From: an uncultured Clostridia bacterium
GTDB lineage: Bacteria; Bacillota; Clostridia; TANB77; CAG-508
Direction of reading: 5' to 3'
NCBI GenBank assembly: GCA_944392065.1
Contig: CALXVO010000051.1
Coordinates: 1 to 8,532, forward strand
Length of the DNA: 8,532 nucleotides
Positions within the stretch are counted from its first letter, which is position 1; every line of letters begins with the position of its first letter. A model generated the notes under the pieces. The model was not told the origin of the DNA, ran no database searches, and saw nothing but the letters and a program-made list of their open reading frames with translations. Below are positions 1 through 6,561 of this stretch, one piece after another. Position numbers and translations under genes: made by a program.

Positions 1-48
1 AGAATACTATGATGGCAGATTATAATTAGGTAGTATGATATTGATATA

Positions 49-79
49 TTCCTAATTGGGGACAGTCCCCAATTAGGAA
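49..79. repeat. Perfect 31-nt palindrome, REP-like, in the leader
   Basis: The arms ttcctaattggggac (49-63) and gtccccaattaggaa (65-79) are exact reverse complements around a single A at 64. As RNA this gives a stable stem with a CAG loop and a G-rich core, striking in such AT-rich DNA. There is no T-tract on either strand, so a simple intrinsic terminator is unlikely. GGGGACAGTCCCC-type palindromes recur between genes in many Firmicutes genomes as far as I recall, so a dispersed REP-like element is the best guess. Its arms carry AATTAGG and CCTAATT, and a further AATTAGG lies at 24-30. Confidence 0.7.
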
Positions 80-83
80 AAAG

Positions 84-119
84 ATGAATAAAAATACATT
101 TCTTGGGAAAAATATGTAA
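84..119 (+). CDS. Possible 11-residue upstream peptide (MNKNTFLGKNM)
   Basis: ATG 84 opens an 11-codon frame ending at TAA 117-119. AGGA (75-78), inside the right arm of the palindrome, lies 5 nt upstream and could act as a Shine-Dalgarno sequence. The stop falls in the left arm of the 110-130 hairpin, and the main gene starts 28 nt later. It has no run of identical amino acids of the kind seen in attenuator leaders. A frame this short is easily chance, so confidence is low. Confidence 0.15.
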   Translation: MNKNTFLGKNM

Positions 120-130
120 AAAACATATTT
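110..130 (+). promoter_or_regulatory. Small AT-rich hairpin just upstream of the ribosome binding site
   Basis: AAATATGT (110-117) and ACATATTT (123-130) are exact reverse complements around an AAAAA loop. The stem ends 2 nt before AAGGAG. It is made mostly of A-U pairs, so it would be weak. It could affect ribosome access or be chance in AT-rich sequence. Confidence 0.3.
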
Positions 131-132
131 AC

Positions 133-138
133 AAGGAG
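133..138 (+). promoter_or_regulatory. Ribosome binding site AAGGAG for the TTG start at 148
   Basis: AAGGAG lies 9 nt upstream of TTG 148-150, good spacing for a Gram-positive start. It decides against the earlier in-frame TTG at 103, which has no clear Shine-Dalgarno sequence, and against the first internal ATG, which would delete conserved N-terminal sequence. Confidence 0.75.
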
Positions 139-147
139 TGTATTTTT

Positions 148-3100
148 TTGAACAAGTATAAAATTTTAAATACAAAAGGTGCAGTTTTAGATAAGTATCA
201 GTTAGAAAAATACTTAGAAAAGCTTGCTTCAGACCATATTTTAAAAGAAAAATCGGACAAAAATACTTATCCAATTCCTAGAATGCAAGAAAATTTTGCT
301 GTTATTACAGAAGTATACAATTTATTAAATGAACATATTAAATTAAAAATACCAATTCATTCAGCAGGAGAATGGCTTTTAGACAATTACTATGTAATTG
401 AAGAAACTGTAAAAAATATAGAAAAAGACTTAAACTTAAAAAAATATAGAAATTTCTTAGGAATAGCAAATGGAACAAATTATGGATTTGCCAGAATTTA
501 TGTGCTTGCAACAGAAATTGTATCATATACAGATAGCAATATAGATGGAAAGCTTTTAACAGATTTGCTTAGAGCTTACCAAGAAAAGAAAAAACTAAAC
601 ATGGAAGAAATATGGAATATAGGCATATTTCTTCAAATTGCATTAATAGAAAATATTAGACAAATATGTGAAAAAATATATTCTGTGCAAATTCAAAAAT
701 ATAAAGTGGAAAATATAATAGAAAGATTAGTAGAAAACAAGTCGAAAGAAGAACTACAATTCAATAAATTAAATGTATACAAGGCAAAAGTAAAAGAGTA
801 TGGAGAAATGAAGTACCCATTTATTGAATATATGTCATACAAATTAAGACAATTTGGGAAAAAAGCATATCCATTTTTAAACATACTAGAAGAGCAAGTA
901 AATAAAATGGGGATCGATATTTCCGAAGTTATAAAAAAAGAACATTTTGACATAGCAGTAAAAAAGGTATCGATGGGAAATTCGATTACAAGTATAAAAA
1001 ACATACAAAGAATTAATTTTATAGATATTTTTGAAGAAATAAATCAAGTAGATGATATACTAAAACAGGATCCAGCAAAAGTTTACGAAAAAATGGATTA
1101 TAAAACAAAAATCTATTATAGAAATAAAATACAAGAAATATCTAAAAAAACAAAAATTTCAGAAATATATATTGCAAAAAAATGCTTAGAACTATCACAA
1201 GGAAAAAATGGAAAAAAGGCACATATTGGATATTATTTAATTGATAATGGAAATAAAGAATTAATGGAAAACTTGCAAAATAGAAAAATAAATACATTAT
1301 CAAATAATCAAAAAATAACAATTTATATAATTATAAAGATTTTACTAAGCCTTGTTTTAGCCATTTCCTTTGGCTGGTATGTACTTGCAAAGACCAAAAA
1401 TGCTATACTTTTTATTGTAACTACAATATTACTATATTTACCAATAGAAGTGATTTTAATGCAAGTTATGCAATATATACTAAGCAAAGTAGTTAAACCA
1501 AAATTAATACCTAAAATGGATTTGCAAAATGGTGTCACAAAGGAAGATGCTACTTTTGTAGTTATACCAACAATCATAAGTAAAGCAGAAAAGCTAAAAG
1601 AAATGATGAAAAAGCTAGAAGTATACTATATTGCAAACAAAAGCGATAATATATATTTTGCACTTTTAGCAGATGTAACAAGTGGAGCAAAAAAGGAAGA
1701 AGAATGGGATGAAGAAATATCTAAGCTAGGCATAGAGCTTGCAAAAGAGTTAAATAAAAAATATCCAGATGAAACTTTTCCTAAATTTCATTTTCTATAC
1801 AGGCAAAGAGAATGGAATGATAAAGAAGAATGTTACTTGGGTTGGGAAAGAAAAAGAGGCTTATTAACACAATTTAACGAGTATATTTTAAGAGGGAAAA
1901 ATCAATTTAATGACGACATTTTAAGAAATGGAAATAAGTCTAATGACGACATTTTAAGAAATGGAAATAAGTCTAATAACGATATTTTAAGAAATAAAAA
2001 CCAAGTTAATGAAAATATGTTAAAGGGCAAAGACCAATTTAATGACGAAATTTCGGAAAATGAATATGTTTTAAGAGGCAGAAGTAAATTTAATCAAGAT
2101 ATTTCAAGCAATGAAAACAAATTGAGAAGAGATACTAATAAAAATATAACAAATGCAAAACATGAGTTTTTAGTAAATACAATAGATTTAGAAAAGCTTC
2201 CAAAAATAAAATATGTAATAACTTTAGATGCAGATACAGAGTTAGTGCTTAATACTGGATTAGAATTAATAGGTGCGATGGCACATATTTTAAACAAGCC
2301 AGAAGTGGAAAATGGCATTGTAATAAGAGGACATGGCATTATTCAGCCACGAGTGGGAATTAGTTTAGAGGCAGCTAGTAGAACTATATTTACCAAGTTA
2401 TATTCTGGAACAGCTGGTACGGATTCCTACACAAATGCTATATCGGATATTTACCAAGATAATTTTGAAGAAGGTATTTATACTGGAAAAGGGATATATG
2501 ATTTACAGTTTTTTTCAGATGTTTTAAAAGAACAAATACCAGAAAATACAGTACTTAGCCATGATTTATTGGAAGGCTCTTATTTAAGATGTGGACTAGC
2601 TTCTGATATTATGCTAATGGATGGGTACCCAACTTCGTATGCTGCATTTAAAACAAGGCTTAGCAGATGGACAAGGGGAGACTGGCAAATAATAAAATGG
2701 TTAAAAGGAAAAATAAAAGATAATAGAGAAAACGTATGGCAGAGGAATAATGTAGAGCTAAATGCTAAAAAAACAGGAATAGTAAACGGTGAAAAATTAG
2801 AAATAGAAAAAAATGAAAGAGTAAACGGACTAAAAAACAACGGAATAGAAGGAAAATATGTAAAAATTTTACAAGAAGGGCAAGAAAATGAAAATCCTTT
2901 AAATCTACTTTCAAAATACAAAATACTAAATAACCTAGTAAAAAGTGTATTAGAACCAAATATAGTTATAACAATATTGTTTTTGATTACATTAAAACTA
3001 TTTACAAACATTAAAATTTGGCCACTAATGCTAATAACCATTTTCGCAATAATCATTCCTTCTATTATGGAAATAGTTAATAAAATAATATACAAAAAAG

Positions 3101-6100
3101 AAGGAGAAAGTGGTCAAAAAACTTTCTATAAATCCATATCCGGTGTTAAGGCAAGTTTAATTCGAGCTATTTTGGAAATAGGCACCCTGCCAGATAAAGC
3201 TTTTACAATGGTTAAGGCAATAACAAAAACAGTTTATAGAATGTGTATTAGTAAAAAACATTTATTAGAATGGACTACAGCAGAAGAAGCAGAGAAAAAC
3301 TCAAAAACGGATATTATTTCATATTATAAAAACATGTGGCCAAATTTACTATTAGGGTTTATACTTTTGATATTTTCATATAAAAGTCCATGGATTATAA
3401 TTTTAGCATTTATTTGGATTATTACTCCTGGAGTAATGATGCTAATCAGTAAAAAGGAAAAATATATACCACCAATAGAACTTTTAAGCAAAGAAGATAA
3501 AGAATATATGCTAGAAATAGGAAGAAGAACGTGGAGCTTTTTTAAAGAAAATTTAAGCGAAAAATCTAATTTCCTTCCACCGGATAATTATCAAGAAGAT
3601 AGGAGAGAACAAGTAGTTTATAGAACTTCTCCAACAAATATTGGGCTTGGACTATTGGCGGTTGTTGCAAGTTATGATTTGGGCTATGAAAATTTAAATG
3701 ATACAATTTTGTTATTATCAAAAATGCTAGATAGTATTTCTAAACTTCAAAAATGGAATGGACATTTATATAACTGGTATAACATCAAAACATTAGAACC
3801 ACTTATACCAAAGTATGTGTCTACAGTAGATAGTGGGAATTTTGTAGGATATTTGTATACACTAAAGCAGTTTTTGCAAGATATACGAGAAAGATTAAAA
3901 AATGCAAATGAAGAAGATTTTAACATAGAAGAAAATTTTAAAAGTCAAATGGACAGTAAAAAAACACAATATGGAGAAATAAGAAACAGCGAATCCCAGA
4001 TAAAGATACAAGAAATGATAGATAGTATTAATTTAATGCTTGGAACAATAGACAATATAATAAATGCTACTGATTTCAAACACCTATATAGTGAAGAAAA
4101 TAGGATATTTTCTATAGGGTTTAATGTAGAAGATAATACTTTAACTCCTTCATATTATGATTTACTTGCATCAGAGGCAAGACAAGCAAGCCTAATTGCT
4201 ATTGCCAAAAAAGATGTTCCGGCAAAACATTGGTATAATTTAAGCAGAACCCTTACTGTGCTTAATAAATATAAAGGATTAATTTCATGGTCTGGTACAG
4301 CTTTTGAATATTTAATGCCTAATGTAAATACACCTAAATATCCAGGTAGCATTATTAGCGAGTCAAGCTTATTTGCTACTTACTCACAACAGGAATATGC
4401 AAAAAAACTAAATATTCCTTGGGGAATTTCAGAAGCAGCTTTTAATTTAAGAGATTTAAATAATAACTACCAATATAAAGCATTTGGAATTCCATGGCTT
4501 GGATTAAAAAGAGGATTAGCAGATGAAATGGTAGTATCTTCTTATGGCACAATGCTTGCTGTAAACGATTTACCACAAGAGACCGTAAAAAACTTAAAAG
4601 AATTAGAAAAGGAAGGAATGTATGATAAATATGGATTTTATGAATCTATAGACTATACCCCAAGCAGACTAAAAAAAGGCGAAACAAGTAGTGTTGTTAA
4701 AACATATATGGCACATCACCAGGGATTAATATTACTCTCTATAGATAATTTGTTTAATAGAAATATTTTGCAAAAACGATTTATGGAAAATCCAGAAATT
4801 CAGTCTGTAGAGATTTTGCTAGAAGAGAGAATGCCAGAGAATGTTATTATCACAAAAGAACAGAAAGAAAAGGTAGAAAAAGTAAAAACAATAGATTACG
4901 AAACTTATGCAGTAAGAGAATATAACAAGCCATATGATAAATTAAGAAATATTAATGTTATTTCAAACGAAGATTATTCTGTTATAGTTGACCAAAAAGG
5001 AGATGGATATAGCAAATATAAAGATATTGTTATTAACCGATTTAAGCAAACAGATGAAGTGCAAGAAGGAATTCATTTCTTCTTTAAAAATATAAAGACA
5101 AAGAGAATATGGTCATCTGGGCAAATGAATTATTTAGCTTTACCAGATAAATATACAGCATATTTTTCGCCAGATAGCAGTAAATTTGTAAGACAGGACG
5201 GGGGAATAGAAACCACAACTAAAATTTGTGTTATGCCAAATAGTCCAGTAGAAATAAGAAGAGTTGAACTTAAAAATCTAGGTAATTCAGAAGAAACAAT
5301 TGAGGTAAACTCATATATAGAACCAATTCTTTCTTCACTGGAACAAGATTATTCTCATAAAGCTTTTAATAATTTATTTTTGTCTTTTGAATTTTTAGAA
5401 GATGCTAATACTATCTTGGCAAAAAGAAAGTCAAGAGATGAAAAAGGCAAAGATATGTATATGGCTGTTAATTTATACACGGAAAATGAAACAGTTGGAG
5501 AATTAGAATATGAACTAGACAAAGAAAAGTTTGTAGGAAGACAGAATGTTGAACTACCAATTGCAGTACAAAATTCGGTACCATTAACCAGAAAAGTGCA
5601 AAGAACAACTGACCCAATAATTGCTATGAGAAGAACAATAAAAATGCAGCCTAGTGAAAAGGTAGTACTAAATCTCATCATTTCGGTATCTGAAGAAAAA
5701 GAAGAAGCAATTAATCTGGTTAAGGAAAACATGAATAATGAAAAAATTATAAGAAACATAAATTTAGCAAAAGCTAAAGTAGAAGCCGAATCTATGTATT
5801 TAGGTGTAAAAGCAAAAGACATAGAAAAATATCAAAATATGTTAAAATATTTAATTTATCAAAATCCATTAAAATTATTAATGTATAAAGGAAAAATCCC
5901 AGAAGAAGCTACTGCTCTCGAACTTTGGAAATATGGAATTTCAGGAGATTTACCAATTCTTCTTGTAAAAATAAAAGATATAAGTGACATCTATGTTGTG
6001 AAAGATTGCATAAAAGCATATGAGTATTTTAGAGTAAAAAATATCAAAATAGATTTGGTAATTTTAAATGAAGAAAAAAAGACTTATGAAAACTATGTTT

Positions 6101-6561
6101 ATGAAGAAATAGTGAATAGCATTTTAGATAGTAATTTAGCATATATGCAAAATCAAAAGGGAGGAATATTTGTTTTAAGCAATCTAGAGAAGAATTCTAA
6201 ACAAGTGATAGAATATAGAGCAAATTTACTGATGAATGCTCATCTGGGAAATATAACAAGACAACTAAAAGACTATGAAGAAGAATATTTAGATAGTATA
6301 AAAGATGTAGGAAATGAAGCCCAAGTATCGCAAATAATAGAAGAGGAAAAAGAGAGAAGGCTATTGGAAGCAGATAAGCTAAAATATTATAATGAATATG
6401 GTGGATTTTCGCTAGATGGCACAGAATATTTGATGCGTGTTAATAAAGATGAAAAACTTCCAACTGTATGGTCAAATATTATGGCAAATGAAAACTTTGG
6501 CACAGTGGTTACAGAAGGATTTGGAGGATATACTTGGTACAAAAACAGCAGACTACGGTAG
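148..6561 (+). CDS. Cyclic beta-1,2-glucan synthase-like protein, N-terminal fragment (GT84, GH144-like, start of GH94)
   Basis: The fragment is 2137 residues from TTG 148, chosen because AAGGAG (133-138) precedes it by 9 nt and because family-like sequence (EKLASDH, YPIPRMQENFAVI) starts before the first internal ATG. Residues 1-390 form the soluble N-terminal region, including EWLLDNYYVIEE. Membrane segments are predicted near residues 392-413, 419-441, 939-958, 960-978, 1063-1080 and 1082-1101. The GT84 catalytic domain lies between segments 2 and 3. It shows VVIPT, the DxD motif in ITLDADTEL (D694/D696), IIQPRVG, LSHDLLEG (D806) and RWTRGDWQ (840-847), which should bind UDP-glucose and metal and catalyse transfer. 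The GH144/glycoamylase-like domain spans about 1122-1540, with VDSGNFVGYLYTLKQ (D1228) and TYMAHHQG from 1519. GH94 sandwich sequence follows from about 1607, and ELWKYGISGDLPI and IDLVILNE are typical linker motifs. The second sandwich repeat begins at YNEYGGFS (about 2081) and is cut by the frameshift after GYTWYKNSRL. Confidence 0.85.
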   Translation: MNKYKILNTKGAVLDKYQLEKYLEKLASDHILKEKSDKNTYPIPRMQENFAVITEVYNLLNEHIKLKIPIHSAGEWLLDNYYVIEETVKNIEKDLNLKKYRNFLGIANGTNYGFARIYVLATEIVSYTDSNIDGKLLTDLLRAYQEKKKLNMEEIWNIGIFLQIALIENIRQICEKIYSVQIQKYKVENIIERLVENKSKEELQFNKLNVYKAKVKEYGEMKYPFIEYMSYKLRQFGKKAYPFLNILEEQVNKMGIDISEVIKKEHFDIAVKKVSMGNSITSIKNIQRINFIDIFEEINQVDDILKQDPAKVYEKMDYKTKIYYRNKIQEISKKTKISEIYIAKKCLELSQGKNGKKAHIGYYLIDNGNKELMENLQNRKINTLSNNQKITIYIIIKILLSLVLAISFGWYVLAKTKNAILFIVTTILLYLPIEVILMQVMQYILSKVVKPKLIPKMDLQNGVTKEDATFVVIPTIISKAEKLKEMMKKLEVYYIANKSDNIYFALLADVTSGAKKEEEWDEEISKLGIELAKELNKKYPDETFPKFHFLYRQREWNDKEECYLGWERKRGLLTQFNEYILRGKNQFNDDILRNGNKSNDDILRNGNKSNNDILRNKNQVNENMLKGKDQFNDEISENEYVLRGRSKFNQDISSNENKLRRDTNKNITNAKHEFLVNTIDLEKLPKIKYVITLDADTELVLNTGLELIGAMAHILNKPEVENGIVIRGHGIIQPRVGISLEAASRTIFTKLYSGTAGTDSYTNAISDIYQDNFEEGIYTGKGIYDLQFFSDVLKEQIPENTVLSHDLLEGSYLRCGLASDIMLMDGYPTSYAAFKTRLSRWTRGDWQIIKWLKGKIKDNRENVWQRNNVELNAKKTGIVNGEKLEIEKNERVNGLKNNGIEGKYVKILQEGQENENPLNLLSKYKILNNLVKSVLEPNIVITILFLITLKLFTNIKIWPLMLITIFAIIIPSIMEIVNKIIYKKEGESGQKTFYKSISGVKASLIRAILEIGTLPDKAFTMVKAITKTVYRMCISKKHLLEWTTAEEAEKNSKTDIISYYKNMWPNLLLGFILLIFSYKSPWIIILAFIWIITPGVMMLISKKEKYIPPIELLSKEDKEYMLEIGRRTWSFFKENLSEKSNFLPPDNYQEDRREQVVYRTSPTNIGLGLLAVVASYDLGYENLNDTILLLSKMLDSISKLQKWNGHLYNWYNIKTLEPLIPKYVSTVDSGNFVGYLYTLKQFLQDIRERLKNANEEDFNIEENFKSQMDSKKTQYGEIRNSESQIKIQEMIDSINLMLGTIDNIINATDFKHLYSEENRIFSIGFNVEDNTLTPSYYDLLASEARQASLIAIAKKDVPAKHWYNLSRTLTVLNKYKGLISWSGTAFEYLMPNVNTPKYPGSIISESSLFATYSQQEYAKKLNIPWGISEAAFNLRDLNNNYQYKAFGIPWLGLKRGLADEMVVSSYGTMLAVNDLPQETVKNLKELEKEGMYDKYGFYESIDYTPSRLKKGETSSVVKTYMAHHQGLILLSIDNLFNRNILQKRFMENPEIQSVEILLEERMPENVIITKEQKEKVEKVKTIDYETYAVREYNKPYDKLRNINVISNEDYSVIVDQKGDGYSKYKDIVINRFKQTDEVQEGIHFFFKNIKTKRIWSSGQMNYLALPDKYTAYFSPDSSKFVRQDGGIETTTKICVMPNSPVEIRRVELKNLGNSEETIEVNSYIEPILSSLEQDYSHKAFNNLFLSFEFLEDANTILAKRKSRDEKGKDMYMAVNLYTENETVGELEYELDKEKFVGRQNVELPIAVQNSVPLTRKVQRTTDPIIAMRRTIKMQPSEKVVLNLIISVSEEKEEAINLVKENMNNEKIIRNINLAKAKVEAESMYLGVKAKDIEKYQNMLKYLIYQNPLKLLMYKGKIPEEATALELWKYGISGDLPILLVKIKDISDIYVVKDCIKAYEYFRVKNIKIDLVILNEEKKTYENYVYEEIVNSILDSNLAYMQNQKGGIFVLSNLEKNSKQVIEYRANLLMNAHLGNITRQLKDYEEEYLDSIKDVGNEAQVSQIIEEEKERRLLEADKLKYYNEYGGFSLDGTEYLMRVNKDEKLPTVWSNIMANENFGTVVTEGFGGYTWYKNSRLR
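1875..2141 (+). repeat. In-frame 33-bp/51-bp tandem repeat array within the GT84 domain
   Basis: Units of 33 bp start at 1875, 1908, 1941, 1974 and 2007. Units 1908-1940 and 1941-1973 are identical and the others have diverged. Two 51-bp units follow (2040-2090 and 2091-2141), each an 18-bp partial unit plus a 33-bp unit. The encoded repeats are FNEYILRGKNQ, FNDDILRNGNK, SNDDILRNGNK, SNNDILRNKNQ and VNENMLKGKDQ, then FNDEISENEYVLRGRSK and FNQDISSNENKLRRDTN. The first unit resembles the family's own LLRG loop segment, so the array probably grew by duplicating native sequence. All unit lengths are multiples of three, so the frame is kept. It adds roughly 75-80 residues about 30 residues before the DxD motif. 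Confidence 0.9.
2737..2892 (+). other. Low-complexity insertion between RWTRGDWQ and the third membrane segment
   Basis: About 52 residues rich in Asn, Lys, Glu and Gly lie between WLKGKIKDNRENV and NPLNLLSKYKILNNL. Relatives as I recall them have only a short loop of around ten residues here. Inexact internal repetition is visible (TGIVNGEK, ERVNGLKNNGIEGK). The frame is maintained and both flanks are conserved, so it should be a disordered loop, not a new domain. Confidence 0.55.
3901..3999 (+). other. Low-complexity insertion in the GH144-like domain
   Basis: About 33 residues (1252-1284), starting NANEEDFNIEENF, lie between the helix FLQDIRERLK and IKIQEMIDSINLMLG. Relatives as I recall them join these helices with a much shorter link. 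The segment is charged and Asn-rich, without hydrophobic core residues, which fits a surface loop. Confidence 0.45.
6553..6561 (+). other. +1 frameshift site in the GH94 sandwich
   Basis: The first frame reads CTA CGG TAG here. The family reading needs one codon between SRL and RITAWNN, but four bases (CGGT, 6556-6559) occupy that place. One extra base explains the break. The sequence is not a long homopolymer; only the GG pair could be a duplication error. CGG also looks rare in this gene, where arginine is nearly always AGA or AGG. A programmed +1 shift at a slow CGG-TAG pair is conceivable, but I see no good re-pairing for the P-site tRNA and no established slippery site. An indel mutation or sequencing error is more likely. 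Confidence 0.75.

Noticed and set aside
21..26. TATAAT as a -10 promoter element
   Set aside because: The matching -35 region would fall at or outside the window edge, and TATAAT is common by chance in such AT-rich DNA.
38..46. atattgata occurring near both window ends (38-46 and 8523-8531)
   Set aside because: Nine AT-rich bases are expected to recur by chance, and there is no flanking similarity to suggest a repeat or circular overlap.
49..82. Intrinsic terminator of an upstream gene
   Set aside because: The hairpin is strong, but it is followed by A-rich sequence on the plus strand and has no T-tract on the minus strand either.
103..147. Start of the large gene at TTG 103
   Set aside because: It has no Shine-Dalgarno sequence, and the 15 added residues (GKICKKHIYKECIF and neighbours) are read through the hairpin and the ribosome binding site.
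1875..2141. CRISPR-like array because of the regular 33-bp spacing
   Set aside because: The units are directly adjacent with no unique spacers, and they are translated in frame within a conserved protein.
6437..6556. A separate gene starting at GTG 6437
   Set aside because: The first 40 codons read in this frame are unlike any GH94 sequence and overlap conserved codons of the first frame. Homology starts only at 6557, so it is a frameshifted continuation.
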